DNA of 64,000 bases from Corynebacterium sp. 74A. GTDB lineage: Bacteria; Actinomycetota; Actinomycetes; Mycobacteriales; Mycobacteriaceae. The position numbers and the translations under genes are program-made. The notes under the pieces are model-generated. The model was not told the DNA's origin. It saw only the letters and a program-made list of their open reading frames with translations, and searched no databases. Below are positions 18,235-28,164 of this stretch, piece by piece. How positions within the stretch are numbered: position 1 is the first letter of the stretch; each line of letters opens with the position of its first letter. The stretch covers positions 62,001 through 126,000 of the forward strand of contig NZ_PQMG01000005.1 in assembly GCF_008930665.1 (NCBI RefSeq), read 5' to 3'.

Positions 18235-19546
18235 CCTTGATTGGGGTGGCGGCGGCCGCTGCCTCGGCGGCCGCCGCGAGGGCCTTTTCGATGGTCTCGA
18301 AGTCACGGTCGCTCAGCGCGGTAGAGACGAACCAGGTTTCAAATACGCTCGGCGGCAGGTGCACGCCGTGCTCCAGCATGGCGTGGAAGAAGGCCGGGTA
18401 GCGGAAGGTATCGGCGCCCTGCATATCGGCGAAATTGTGGCCCTCGCCCTCGGCGAAACGCACCGACATCATGGTGGTGGCGCGCTGAATGTGGTGCGCC
18501 ACTCCGGCCTTGTCCAGCGCCGCGTGGGTGAGGCTGGCCAGCTGATCGGCATGGGCGCGCACCGTATCGTAGATGTCTGCGCTGGCATTATCCAGCGAGG
18601 CCTTACCGGCGGCCACCGCCACCGGGTTACCGGAGAGGGTGCCGGCCTGGTACACGGGGCCGTGCGGGGCGAGGTATTCCATGATGTCGCGGCGGCCACC
18701 GAAGGCCGCGGCGGGCAGCCCGCCGGAGACCACCTTGCCGAAGGTGGTGAGGTCGCCGGCCACGCCATCCACGCCGTACCAGCCCTGGTAGGAGGTGCGG
18801 AAGCCCGTCATCACCTCGTCCATGATCAGTAGCGCGCCATACTCGCCGCACAGGGTCTTGAGCTGCTGGTTGAAACCCTCCACTGGGGCGACGGTGCCCA
18901 TATTGCCGGCGGCGGCCTCGGTGATCACACAGGCGATATCCTCCGGATGGGCGGCGAAGGCGGCGCGCACCGCCTCGATGTCGTTATAGGGCACCACGAT
19001 CGTGTCGGCGGCGGAGGCGCCGGTCACACCCGGGCTGCCGGGCAGGGAGTAATCGGCCACACCCGAGCCGGCGGCGGCAAGCAGCGCATCCACGTGGCCG
19101 TGATAGCAGCCCTCGAACTTGATGATCTTCGACCGGCCGGTAAAGCCGCGGGCCAAGCGCACCGCTGACATGGTGGCCTCGGTACCGGAGTTCACCAGGC
19201 GTACCTCTTCCACCGAGGTGCGATCCACGATGGTCTGGGCCAGCTCGACCTCGCCGAGGGTGGGCGCGCCGAAGGAGAGCCCCTTCTCCACGGCCTTCTT
19301 CACGGCCTCCACGATGGCGGGGTGGTTGTGCCCGAGCAGCATCGGCCCCCAGGAGCAGAAAAGATCCACGTATTCATTGCCGTCCACATCCACCAGCGTG
19401 GAGCCGTGGGCGTGGTCGATGAAGCGGGTTTGGCCTCCCACGGAGCCGAAGGCCCGCACCGGAGAATTCACCCCGCCAGGGATGAGATTCTGCGCGCGAT
19501 CAAAGTACTCAGCGGAGTGCGAGGTGCTAAAAGTCATGTGCTTCAT
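18224..19546 (-). CDS. hemL: Glutamate-1-semialdehyde 2,1-aminomutase
   Basis: The 440-residue PLP enzyme makes 5-aminolevulinate in the C5 pathway. [31 protein letters not shown], the aspartate site [11 protein letters not shown] and the lysine loop [18 protein letters not shown] are all present. ATG 19546 has GGAG upstream; MTFSTSH at 19537 is an alternative. The partner hemA is not in this window. Confidence 0.96.
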   Translation of the reverse strand: MKHMTFSTSHSAEYFDRAQNLIPGGVNSPVRAFGSVGGQTRFIDHAHGSTLVDVDGNEYVDLFCSWGPMLLGHNHPAIVEAVKKAVEKGLSFGAPTLGEVELAQTIVDRTSVEEVRLVNSGTEATMSAVRLARGFTGRSKIIKFEGCYHGHVDALLAAAGSGVADYSLPGSPGVTGASAADTIVVPYNDIEAVRAAFAAHPEDIACVITEAAAGNMGTVAPVEGFNQQLKTLCGEYGALLIMDEVMTGFRTSYQGWYGVDGVAGDLTTFGKVVSGGLPAAAFGGRRDIMEYLAPHGPVYQAGTLSGNPVAVAAGKASLDNASADIYDTVRAHADQLASLTHAALDKAGVAHHIQRATTMMSVRFAEGEGHNFADMQGADTFRYPAFFHAMLEHGVHLPPSVFETWFVSTALSDRDFETIEKALAAAAEAAAAATPIKDGA

Positions 19547-19567
19547 TGTAGACGTCTCCAGCAGGAC

Positions 19568-19579
19568 GCTTATCGACGC
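19568..19579 (-). repeat. Copy of the recurrent intergenic 12-mer
   Basis: Exact GCGTCGATAAGC on the minus strand in the short gap between hemL and hemY. Confidence 0.6.
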
Positions 19580-19591
19580 CCACTTCCACCC

Positions 19592-21016
19592 CTACGGCCG
19601 CTCGTGCACACCCAGGAGCGCGCGGGCGGTGGAGCGCGCATGGGCCACCACGGCGGGCACACCCACGCCGCCGACCCATGCTCCGGTGACCGCCACATCC
19701 GCATCATGAGCCAATGCCTCTTGCACGGCGGCGACGGTATCTAGGTGGGTGTGGGAGTAGCGCGGGATCCCGCCGTACCAGTACTGGGTGTAGATCTCAC
19801 TCAGCCCGGCGGCGCGGCCATCAAAGCCGGTGATAGCCTGCAGATCGTCCAGGGCCCAGTCCACCAGCTGGTCCTCATCGGTGCGCAGGTAGGAATCATC
19901 GCCATAGCGGCCGAAGCTGGCGCGCACCAGCGCCCCGCCGCGGGCGGCCAGGTGCGGCCACTTCTTCGAGGAGAGCGTAAAGGCCTTGGTGTGCACATTC
20001 GGCTCATCGGCGGCGATGAGGATGCCGGAGTTATCGGGCAGGCCGGTAGCATCGTCGAACTTCATGCCCACCACCACTGAGCCGGCCAGCTCCACCTGCT
20101 TGGCCGCGGCAGCCGCTGCCGGGTTGTGCTGCTTCAGCAGCAGCGCGGTAGTGGGTGCAGGGGTGGCCATAATGACCTTGTCATAGACCTCATCCTCGCC
20201 GCCTGTGAGGCGCAGCCCGTCCTCGCAGCGCTGCAGCCCGGTGATGAAGGCATCCACGAAGATCCTCGCCCCGGAGCGCTCAGCCAGCGCCTCATAGAAG
20301 GTGGCATAGCCGCCATCGAAGGTGGCGAAGATCGGTGTCGGCTCGGTGGCTGGGGCGTCGCTGCGGGCCGCACGTGCGGTGGCGCGCTGCTCATTCATCT
20401 TCTTCACCGCCCCCGAGAGCGTGACCTTCTCCCCCGCCTCGACCATGGCGTCGAAGGTGGCGGCCAGCGCCGGGATGGTGGCGCGCACGCCCAGATCATC
20501 GGCCTGGCAGGAATACACCCCGCCCAGCAGCGAGCTGAGTACATGATCCACCACATCATCGCCATAGCGCTGGCGCACCAGCTCTCCGACGCTGAGATCC
20601 TGACCCACCGTCCACGCGATGGGTTCTTGGTTGCCCTCGGCGTCGATGCGGGCGGCCGTGTCGGCGGAAATCAGCTCCCGGATCTCGGCGGCGGTGGCGG
20701 GAATTCCCATGGCCCCGCCGCGGGGCAGCGGATGCAATTCCTCTCCGGAGTACACCAGCGAACCGAGGCCAGAGGGGTAGCGCAGACTATCGCTGAGCCC
20801 CAGTTCCGCCACGAACTCCTTAATATCTGGGCGCAGGTTGAGAAATGCCTCAGCGCCCATATCCGTCGGCCCCGAGGCGAAGGGCACCGTGAACAGCTTC
20901 CCGCCGATACGGTCCGCGGCCTCGTACACATCGATCTGCGCGGAGCTATCGTGCTTGTTCAGCTCATAGGCTGCGGTGAGGCCGGCGAGACCGGCGCCGA
21001 CAATGGCGTACTTCAT
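19592..21016 (-). CDS. hemY: HemY-type protoporphyrinogen/coproporphyrinogen III oxidase
   Basis: The 474-residue FAD enzyme starts with the dinucleotide motif KYAIVGAGLAGLTAAYEL, then EAADRIGGKL and TDMGAEAFL. It ends with the C-terminal block YGGIPRYSHTH and TGAWVGGVGVPAVVAHA. In actinobacteria this family usually oxidises coproporphyrinogen III. ATG 21016 is chosen because a GTG at 21031 abuts its ribosome site. It sits between hemE and hemL in one transcript. Confidence 0.94.
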   Translation of the reverse strand: MKYAIVGAGLAGLTAAYELNKHDSSAQIDVYEAADRIGGKLFTVPFASGPTDMGAEAFLNLRPDIKEFVAELGLSDSLRYPSGLGSLVYSGEELHPLPRGGAMGIPATAAEIRELISADTAARIDAEGNQEPIAWTVGQDLSVGELVRQRYGDDVVDHVLSSLLGGVYSCQADDLGVRATIPALAATFDAMVEAGEKVTLSGAVKKMNEQRATARAARSDAPATEPTPIFATFDGGYATFYEALAERSGARIFVDAFITGLQRCEDGLRLTGGEDEVYDKVIMATPAPTTALLLKQHNPAAAAAAKQVELAGSVVVGMKFDDATGLPDNSGILIAADEPNVHTKAFTLSSKKWPHLAARGGALVRASFGRYGDDSYLRTDEDQLVDWALDDLQAITGFDGRAAGLSEIYTQYWYGGIPRYSHTHLDTVAAVQEALAHDADVAVTGAWVGGVGVPAVVAHARSTARALLGVHERP

Positions 21017-21034
21017 GGTTGCTGATGTCACTTC

Positions 21035-22111
21035 CTAAGTCTCGTGGATGATCTCGACGGCGCGCGTGATCATCTCTGCATCGGTGCTGGGCAGCACCCC
21101 GTGTCCCAGGTTGAAGATATGACCGGTGGCGTCGCCGGCCGCTATGGCCCGCTGGGCCTCGCCCGTGATGCGCTGCACCTCAGAAGAAATCACCTCTGGC
21201 GAGGTGAAGAGCATGGCGGGGTCCAAGTTTCCTTGAAGCACCTTGGGGCCGGCGGCGGCACGGATGCGCGAGGCGGCGTCGTCAAGCGGCACGCGCCAAT
21301 CCACGCCCACCACCTCGGGGCCGGCCTCAGCCATCGCGCCCAGCAGCTCGCCGGTGCCCACGCCGAAGTGGATGCGCGGAATGTCATATTGCTCGATATG
21401 CGCGAAGATTTCCTGCGAGTAGGGCAGAACGAACTCGCGGTAGTCGCGCTGGCTGAGGAAACCGGCCCAAGAATCGAAGAGCTGCATGGCGTCGATACCG
21501 GCGTGCACCTGGGTATCAAGATAGCCCAGCACGGTGGGCACGATGCGGCGCATAAGCGCATGCCAGTTCTCGGGATCGGCGTGCATCATGGCCTTGGTCT
21601 GCTCATGGTTTTTGCTGGGCCCGCCCTCGATGAGATAGCTGGCGAGAGTAAAGGGGGCGCCGATGAAACCGATGAGGGCCTGCTGATCAGTGAGCTCATT
21701 GAGGATGAGACCAATGCCCGCGACGATCTCCTCCACATCGTGATCGAGAATCGGCAGCGCCGAAATATCCGAGGCGCAGCGGATCGGCCGCTCCACCACC
21801 GGACCGCGGCCGGGCACGATATCGATATCGAGGCCCGCGGCCTTGAGCGGCACCACAATATCGGAGAAAAGGATCGCGGCATCAACATCATGCCGGCGGA
21901 CCGGCTGCAGGGTGATCTCGGCCAGTAGCTCCGGCATAAAACAGGAGTCCAGCATGGCGATGCCCTCGCGCACCTTGCGATATTCCGGCAGCGACCGCCC
22001 TGCCTGGCGCATGAACCACACCGGGGTGCGGCTGGGGGTGCGGCCATGCGCGGCGGCGAGCAACGGCGCGGAAGGGATCGAGCGGCGGCGGGCAGAGGCG
22101 GAGTCTGTCAT
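21035..22111 (-). CDS. hemE: Uroporphyrinogen decarboxylase
   Basis: 358 residues. The substrate-binding start PVWFMRQAGRSLPEYR and GIAMLDSCFMPELLAEITLQPV are followed by AAILFSDIVVP, IGFIGAPFTLASYLIEGG and FNLGHGVLPSTD, all hallmarks of HemE. It decarboxylates uroporphyrinogen III to coproporphyrinogen III, the substrate of the HemY product next door. Confidence 0.97.
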   Translation of the reverse strand: MTDSASARRRSIPSAPLLAAAHGRTPSRTPVWFMRQAGRSLPEYRKVREGIAMLDSCFMPELLAEITLQPVRRHDVDAAILFSDIVVPLKAAGLDIDIVPGRGPVVERPIRCASDISALPILDHDVEEIVAGIGLILNELTDQQALIGFIGAPFTLASYLIEGGPSKNHEQTKAMMHADPENWHALMRRIVPTVLGYLDTQVHAGIDAMQLFDSWAGFLSQRDYREFVLPYSQEIFAHIEQYDIPRIHFGVGTGELLGAMAEAGPEVVGVDWRVPLDDAASRIRAAAGPKVLQGNLDPAMLFTSPEVISSEVQRITGEAQRAIAAGDATGHIFNLGHGVLPSTDAEMITRAVEIIHET

Positions 22112-22211
22112 AGTGTTCCATCATGCCCTACCCGTAGGACACGTCGCTAGCGAGCTGCCCCTTGCCGGATCATGGCCCGCCCAGCGGCGCGGCGGCGGCC
22201 CCGGCGCAGGC

Positions 22212-22982
22212 TCAGCCGAGCACCGTTTCCAGGGCGGTCGCCGCAGCCACCACGGCCAGCAGCGTGGCGAAGGCCAGGGTGAGCTGATAGGGGCGCACTC
22301 GCCGAGTCAGCGGCTCGCCCGCTATGCCGCCCACCACCGAGGCGGCGGTAAAGATCAGCACGGTCAGATAATCTCCGCCGAAGTCGGTGCCGACTCGCGC
22401 CGCCAGCCCCGCCAGGGCGCTGATAATCATAATCACCAGCGAGGTTCCGGCGGCCTGGTGCATCCGCATGCCCAGCGCCAGCACCAGCACGGGCACTACG
22501 ATGAAGCCGCCGCCGACGCCGAAGAAACCGGTGAGAAAACCCGTGGCGCAGGCCAATGCCACCACCAGCCACCAGGGACGAGAGGGCGCCGGTGCGGCCG
22601 CGGCGGCCTCGGGCTGGGCGCGATCGCGCAGCCCCCGCCAGCCCATATAGCCGGCCACCACAGCCAGTAGCGCCGCGAAGAGCACCAGGAGCAGATCGGG
22701 GTTCACCAGCACCGATACCCGCCCGCCGAGGAAGGAGCCCAGAACCGTGAGCAGGCCAAAGCTGGCGCCGCGACGCCACGCCACCGTGCCGTGGCGGGCG
22801 TGGCCGACAAGGGAGAACGCGGCGGTGGTGGCCACGATGATGAGGGATCCGTAGGTGGCATCGTGCGGGGCGAAGCCCAGCAGGAAGATGAGGGCGGGCA
22901 CGGAGAGGATGCCGCCGCCGGCACCCAATGCACCCACCACGAGCCCCACCCCGAGGCCAACGACAATGGTCAGAAGGATCAT
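22212..22982 (-). CDS. TauE/SafE family sulfite or anion exporter
   Basis: 256 residues with about eight hydrophobic segments in two halves, each starting with a Gly-rich repeat: VGALGAGGGILSVPALIFLLGF and FFGVGGGFIVVPVLVLALGM. These repeats define the TauE/SafE family. The substrate cannot be told from sequence. It lies between the P-type ATPase-like gene and hemE on the same strand, an unexplained partner for heme synthesis. Confidence 0.88.
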   Translation of the reverse strand: MILLTIVVGLGVGLVVGALGAGGGILSVPALIFLLGFAPHDATYGSLIIVATTAAFSLVGHARHGTVAWRRGASFGLLTVLGSFLGGRVSVLVNPDLLLVLFAALLAVVAGYMGWRGLRDRAQPEAAAAAPAPSRPWWLVVALACATGFLTGFFGVGGGFIVVPVLVLALGMRMHQAAGTSLVIMIISALAGLAARVGTDFGGDYLTVLIFTAASVVGGIAGEPLTRRVRPYQLTLAFATLLAVVAAATALETVLG

Positions 22983-23007
22983 GGTGTCTAGGGTAGGCGT
23001 CGATACG

Positions 23008-25635
23008 CTAGAAGCGTCGCGCCTGCTGGGAGGACCACTCCGTAATGAACGAGCTGGTGAGCATGAGCACGGTGGCGGCCATCGGGTGCAGCAGGCCGGC
23101 GGCGGCGAGCAGCATGGCGGTGATGTTATACACCCAAGCGAACATGAGGTTGCGGTCGACGAGGGCGCCGACGCGGCGCGCCAAGGTGAAGGCCTCGGGG
23201 ATGGCGGAGACGTCCTGGCGCAGGATCACCACATCGGCCTCGGGCACATCGAAATTATCGCCGGGCTGGACCAGCAGGCCCACATCGGCCACGTTGAGCG
23301 GGCCGCGCACGGACTCATCGCCCACCATGCCCACAACGTTGCCGCGGGTGTGGACGCTGCGGACCGTGACCGTCTTCTTCGCCGGGGCGATGCCGGCGAG
23401 CACTTTGGAGATGCCCATGAAGTTCGCCAGGCGGCGCGCCACCGGATAGGCGTCGCGGGTGAGCATGACGGTTTCGATGTCCATCGTCTCCAGCTCGTCG
23501 ATGGCGTCCATGGCATCGTCCTTGGGATCCGAGTGCATGGTGATCACGCCACGCGGCTTGCCCTTCCAATTGACCACCAGCGGGGTGCCACCGGCGGAGA
23601 TCGCCAGGGCGAGGCGGCCCTCGAGATCGGACTCGTCGCGAGGCCGCCACAAAGAGGCCTCCACCTGGCGCATCTCCGTTTTACCGCGCGCGACCTCGAT
23701 GGGTATTTCCACGAGCCCGGTGAAGGTACCGTGCTCGTCCACATGAGCTTGGGAGACATCGATCCAGTGCGGAATCTCCTCGCCGCCGGCCCCGCGGTCG
23801 CGGGCTTCGCGGGCGGCCTTGACTAGAGCCTTGGACACCGGATGATCAGACTCCATCGATAGCGCCGCGGCCACGCGCAACACCAGCTCGGGGTTTTCGC
23901 GATCGCTGGCGATCACAGTTTCCACCGACATGGTCTCCTTCGTCAGGGTGCCCACGCGGTTGAAGATCACGGTATTGACCCGCTCCATCACGCGGATGGT
24001 CTCCGAATTACGGATGAGCAGGCCCTTGCGGGCGCCTGACTCGATGCCATAGCGGGTGGCCAGCGGCGCCGAAATGGCGAGAGATACCGGCGCCACGCAG
24101 GCGAGAATGGCGAGCGCCGTGGCGAAGGCGACATTGTAGTTCCCGCGGATGAGCAGCCACATACAGAAATCCACGATGGCGATAGTGACTGCCCAAGGCA
24201 CCAAGAGAGAGGCAGACCGGGTGGCCAACTGCGCGGAGCGGTTCTGCACGGCCGTGGACTCGTCGATCCAGCGCAGCATCGCAGCCAGCCGGGTGGCGGA
24301 GCCGGAGTGGCGGACGCGAATCTTGAGCGGCCCACCCAGGTTAGTGGAGCCGGCATACACCTTGGAATTCACCTTCACGGTGCGGGCGTCTTGGTGGCCC
24401 TCATCATGATCCACTGCCGAGCGCAGCAGCCCCGAGGCCACCGTGGAGGCACCGCCCACAACGTGGCCATCGCAGGGAATCACTCCCCCGGTGGGCACCA
24501 GGATGTCATCGCCCACCCGCAGCTCCTGCACGGGCACCACCTGTTTGACGGCGGCAGCACGGGGGCCGGCTTTGCGCACCACCGTCACCTCATACATGGT
24601 GCCCTCGTGCTCGCGGCGGGCGTCTTCTACCAAGTTGGAGCGGGAGTGACGCATGGCGATGCGCCCGCCCAGCAGCAGTACCGTCATACCGCAGGCCACA
24701 TCTAAGAAGAGCTCTCCATCGAGGATCGAGGGGTAGTCATAGGCGAACCAGCGCGGTTCGGAGGTCCAGCCGATAGAGCCGGCTGGGGTGAAAAAGAGCA
24801 TGATCATGGACCAGCCGAAGGCGGCGAGGATGGCCGCCGCACTGGCCGCGTCCAGCGCGGACATCTTCCGCCGCAATCCCCCCAGCGCCGCTCGGTGGAA
24901 GGGCCATGCGCCCCAAGTGACCACGGGGATAGATAGCGCGAAGCTGATCCACTGCCAGTAGTCGATCTGCAGCGAGGGCACATAGCTAAAGACCAAAATC
25001 GGGATGGTGAGCACGAGGCTCACCAGCAGCCGATCGATAGTGACCAGCCCGCGGGCGGTAAAGAGCACATCGGCGTTGTCGTTGCGCTCCAGGGTTAGGC
25101 CCAGGTGCCGGTTTTCGGGGTTGGCCTCGGTGAGGGCCTGCTTGGTGCCTTTGATGCGCTCCAGCAGGGAGCTGCGGTGCGGATGCCGCTGCGCGTGGTG
25201 CACCGGCGGGGCGATGAGGCGATCCGCGCGACGACGCAGCGAGCCTTCCGTGAGCTCGGCCCGCACCCCCATATTGGCCAGCTTCTCAATGATCGTCTCG
25301 GGCGGGATGCTGGTGGGTGCAGTGATCCACGCGATCGAGTTGGTGTAAATCAGCGAGGCCCGTACCCCGTCGATACATTCCAGTGCCTGTTCCACATCGC
25401 GTGCCGCAGCGGCCGAGGAGAGCCCTTGCAGCTCGAGGGCAAAGGAGATGAGCTCCGAGCCCTCTCGAGAAGCGAGACGCTGGGAGGCGAGATCAGAGGA
25501 GGAGGCATCGGTGTTTAATCCGGCGAGGCTGGCCGCTTTTTTGGCCTCTTTGATGGCCTCGTCCATGTCTCGCCAGTCCGCGCGTAGGGCGGCCGGGCTG
25601 AGATCGGCGCGACTGCCATTACTCAGGGGGCTCAT
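23008..25635 (-). CDS. P-type ATPase-like membrane protein with catalytic residues lost
   Basis: The 875-residue full-length frame has the layout of a heavy-metal P1B ATPase: an N-terminal HMA-like fold (about 45-115), membrane helices, A-domain, P/N-domains and C-terminal helices. Key residues have changed. The phosphorylation motif DKTGTLT reads NRVGTLT, with Asn559 for the essential Asp. The membrane CPC site reads CVAP. The A-domain shows GASTVASGLL where a DES..TGE motif is expected. TGD reads TRD, and the hinge GDGxND reads GDESVR (Asp773). The HMA CxxC is absent. The SDHPVSKAL motif survives. It is probably a non-pumping regulator or scaffold; a sequencing artefact is unlikely with so many sites changed. 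Confidence 0.85.
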   Translation of the reverse strand: MSPLSNGSRADLSPAALRADWRDMDEAIKEAKKAASLAGLNTDASSSDLASQRLASREGSELISFALELQGLSSAAAARDVEQALECIDGVRASLIYTNSIAWITAPTSIPPETIIEKLANMGVRAELTEGSLRRRADRLIAPPVHHAQRHPHRSSLLERIKGTKQALTEANPENRHLGLTLERNDNADVLFTARGLVTIDRLLVSLVLTIPILVFSYVPSLQIDYWQWISFALSIPVVTWGAWPFHRAALGGLRRKMSALDAASAAAILAAFGWSMIMLFFTPAGSIGWTSEPRWFAYDYPSILDGELFLDVACGMTVLLLGGRIAMRHSRSNLVEDARREHEGTMYEVTVVRKAGPRAAAVKQVVPVQELRVGDDILVPTGGVIPCDGHVVGGASTVASGLLRSAVDHDEGHQDARTVKVNSKVYAGSTNLGGPLKIRVRHSGSATRLAAMLRWIDESTAVQNRSAQLATRSASLLVPWAVTIAIVDFCMWLLIRGNYNVAFATALAILACVAPVSLAISAPLATRYGIESGARKGLLIRNSETIRVMERVNTVIFNRVGTLTKETMSVETVIASDRENPELVLRVAAALSMESDHPVSKALVKAAREARDRGAGGEEIPHWIDVSQAHVDEHGTFTGLVEIPIEVARGKTEMRQVEASLWRPRDESDLEGRLALAISAGGTPLVVNWKGKPRGVITMHSDPKDDAMDAIDELETMDIETVMLTRDAYPVARRLANFMGISKVLAGIAPAKKTVTVRSVHTRGNVVGMVGDESVRGPLNVADVGLLVQPGDNFDVPEADVVILRQDVSAIPEAFTLARRVGALVDRNLMFAWVYNITAMLLAAAGLLHPMAATVLMLTSSFITEWSSQQARRF

Positions 25636-25638
25636 TGT

Positions 25639-26136
25639 TTACTCCTCGCTCTCGCGATCAGGGGCGGACTCGGGATGAGTATTCTGGGCACGCTTTTTCC
25701 GCCACGCGCCGCAGGCGGCCACATAGTCATTCGCCGTGGGGCGGAAGATGGCCAGCCCACCGAGCGCCAAGACCATGGGTATCAGCCCGAAGGACAGCCC
25801 GACGAAGCGGAAAACGAAGGCCATCACGTCGAGCACGATGACGATGGCTAGCACGAGCAGAAGGATGCGGCGCGAGCGGGCGGAGCCGGAGTGCAGCTGC
25901 GCGGCGAGGCCCGCTATCACCAGCCCTAACACCATATTAAAGAAGCCGACGATGCGTTGATTACGCACCACGCTGTCTTGGAACTCCAGCGGCGCGGCGG
26001 GATCCCCCTGATAGCCGGCGGTGGTGACCACCAGCCCGGCGAGGATCATAAGCGCCGCCCCGGCGAGCAGGAGGAAAAATCCCACCCGAATACTGGCGGG
26101 GGCTGTAGGCTGCGGGGCCGAGGCGGGGTGAATCAT
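25639..26136 (-). CDS. Four-span membrane protein of unknown function
   Basis: 165 residues from ATG 26136, with four hydrophobic stretches (about 18-40, 62-82, 88-108 and 110-130) and a basic C-terminal tail ending SAPDRESEE. It stops three bases before the ATPase-like gene, so the two are translated together. The family is not recognised. The longer frame upstream to 26379 overlaps the next gene and is not used. Confidence 0.7.
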   Translation of the reverse strand: MIHPASAPQPTAPASIRVGFFLLLAGAALMILAGLVVTTAGYQGDPAAPLEFQDSVVRNQRIVGFFNMVLGLVIAGLAAQLHSGSARSRRILLLVLAIVIVLDVMAFVFRFVGLSFGLIPMVLALGGLAIFRPTANDYVAACGAWRKKRAQNTHPESAPDRESEE

Positions 26137-26185
26137 GGCGATATCCTTCAACAGCAAGGGGTAGGGCGAAGCAGCGGCGGGACCG

Positions 26186-27082
26186 CTAGCGCTGGGTCTC
26201 TGCGGGCTCGATCCACGTCTTCGACTCGGGGCGGGAGAAAAACACCAGGCCCAAGACTGCTGCCACGCCCACCACAATTTGCAGGGAGCCGTCGATGAGG
26301 AATTGCACCGAGTTCGGATCGGACATCGGCGGCGGAGAGAAGAACACGAACAGCGCCCGAATGGTGAAGTAGATGCCAAAGAAGGTGAGTAGCCGCTTCG
26401 CGCTGGGCGCCTTCTCCCGAGCGCGGGCGATCACATTCACCATCCACGCGACAATGGCCAAGATCGCGAAGGCGAAGAGCATGATGCCCACGTAGTAGCC
26501 GATCACCGCCAGATTCAGGGCGGTATCCCCCAGGTTCTCCAGCTGGGATACTTGCTCCGAGTCCATGGTGGCGATCACCTGGGAGGCGACCTCGCGGGGG
26601 TTCATGGCGGTGGTGAGCACCAGCACCACATGCCGCAGCACCTCGGCGAAAATCAGCACCCACCACACCTTGACGGCAAGATCGATCGATTCCGGCCGCT
26701 CCTTCGATTCAGGCTCGGTGCGGCGCCCGCCCCGTGGTGGCTGCTGGCGCTGATCGCTACCTGGCCCTGCAGGCCCGTGGGAGGGCTGGGGGTCCGGCTT
26801 CGCATCCCAGGGACGCGAGGGGCCGCGGCGCGGGGTGCGCGGGCTGCGATCACCAGGGCGCTCCGGCTGCGGCGGCTGCAGCTGGCGCTCCGGCTCACCG
26901 AGTCCGCTGGGGCGCTCCGGCGGCGGCGCATCGGGGACAGGCTGGCCGCCAGGAGCAGGCTGGCCGCCAGGTGCAGGCTGGCCGCCCATCCCGCCGGGGC
27001 TGCTGGGTGGTGGTGCTGGGGTGTGGTTGTGCACAGCTGACCTATCTGGCTCTAGGGTGTCTGGTCTCGCCTTTAGCCGCAT
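26186..27082 (-). CDS. Membrane protein with Pro/Gly-rich N-terminal region
   Basis: Up to 298 residues. The first 130 are Pro, Gly, Arg and Gln rich, with tandem GGQPAP units (DNA near 26940-26990). Four membrane segments then follow (about 138-160, 190-215, 225-245 and 258-280). ATG 27082 overlaps the hemB end by 10 bases; GTG 27034 is another possible start. The C-terminal helices resemble the neighbouring four-span protein in style. Function is unknown; position suggests a link with the ATPase-like protein. Confidence 0.65.
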   Translation of the reverse strand: MRLKARPDTLEPDRSAVHNHTPAPPPSSPGGMGGQPAPGGQPAPGGQPVPDAPPPERPSGLGEPERQLQPPQPERPGDRSPRTPRRGPSRPWDAKPDPQPSHGPAGPGSDQRQQPPRGGRRTEPESKERPESIDLAVKVWWVLIFAEVLRHVVLVLTTAMNPREVASQVIATMDSEQVSQLENLGDTALNLAVIGYYVGIMLFAFAILAIVAWMVNVIARAREKAPSAKRLLTFFGIYFTIRALFVFFSPPPMSDPNSVQFLIDGSLQIVVGVAAVLGLVFFSRPESKTWIEPAETQR

Positions 27083-28113
27083 CGGCGGGCGAGGTCCACG
27101 GCAAAGTAGGTGAGAATCTGGTCGGCGCCGGCGCGCTTAATGGACAGGGCGGATTCCATCATCACGGCGTCAAGATCAATCCAGCCATTGCGGGCGGCGG
27201 CGTGAATCATGGAGTACTCGCCAGAGACCTGGTAGGCGGCCACGGGCACCTCCACGCGTTCCTTGACGGCGGCCAGCACATCCAGATAGGGCAGGGCGGG
27301 CTTGACCATCACGAAGTCGGCGCCTTCTGCCACATCCAGATCCACCTCCAGCAGGGATTCGCGGAAGTTCGCGGGATCCTGCTGATAGGTGCGGCGATCC
27401 CCCTGCAGGGAAGAACCCACGGCGTCGCGGAAGGGGCCGAAGAAGGCGGAGGCGTATTTGGCGGAGTAGGCCATGATGGCCACGTCCTGGAAGCCGGCGG
27501 CATCAAGGGCCGCGCGGATGGCGGAAATTTGGCCATCCATCATGCCGGAGGGGCTCACAATGTGGGCGCCCGCCTCGGCTTGGGCCACGGCCATGCGCTG
27601 ATAGCAGGGCAGGGTGGCGTCATTATCCACCACGGTGGCGCCGAAGCGATCAGTGGTGAGCACCCCACAGTGGCCGTGATCGGTGAACTCATCGAGGCAG
27701 GTATCGGCCATGACCAGCACATCGTCGCCGAAGCGCTCCCGCACTGCCCGCACTCCGCGGTTGAGGATGCCGTCCTCGGCCCAGCTCTGCGAGCCGTTAT
27801 GGTCTTTGCTGTCCTCCACCGGGACACCGAAGAGGTCGATGCAGCGCACCCCCGCCTCGGCGGCGTCCTCGACGGCGTGCAGCAGGGAGTTTTCCGTGTG
27901 CTGGTACACCCCCGGCATGGAAGAAATTTCATTCGGCGCGTCGATCTTATCGGCGATAAACATCGGCAAGATCAGATCACTCGGGTGCAAGCGGGTCTCG
28001 GCCACAAGCTCACGCATAGCCGATGAGCTGCGCAGACGGCGCGGACGGCGGAGCAGTCCGGCATCGTAGTGTGCGTCGCGGGCCCCAGCAGTATTCTCGG
28101 AAAACTCAGACAT
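27073..28113 (-). CDS. hemB: Delta-aminolevulinic acid dehydratase (porphobilinogen synthase)
   Basis: 346 residues from ATG 28113 (AGGTAGGAAG just upstream). Two 5-aminolevulinates are condensed to porphobilinogen. The Schiff-base lysines lie in [17 protein letters not shown] and [11 protein letters not shown]. The metal loop reads [14 protein letters not shown], with two Cys and an Asp instead of the three Cys of classical zinc enzymes. The gene follows the cobA-hemD fusion by about 50 bases. Confidence 0.97.
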   Translation of the reverse strand: MSEFSENTAGARDAHYDAGLLRRPRRLRSSSAMRELVAETRLHPSDLILPMFIADKIDAPNEISSMPGVYQHTENSLLHAVEDAAEAGVRCIDLFGVPVEDSKDHNGSQSWAEDGILNRGVRAVRERFGDDVLVMADTCLDEFTDHGHCGVLTTDRFGATVVDNDATLPCYQRMAVAQAEAGAHIVSPSGMMDGQISAIRAALDAAGFQDVAIMAYSAKYASAFFGPFRDAVGSSLQGDRRTYQQDPANFRESLLEVDLDVAEGADFVMVKPALPYLDVLAAVKERVEVPVAAYQVSGEYSMIHAAARNGWIDLDAVMMESALSIKRAGADQILTYFAVDLARRCG

Positions 28114-28164
28114 GCTTCCTACCTTAACGCGCGACAGCGCGCGGGGGACCACCCGCGCGCTTGT

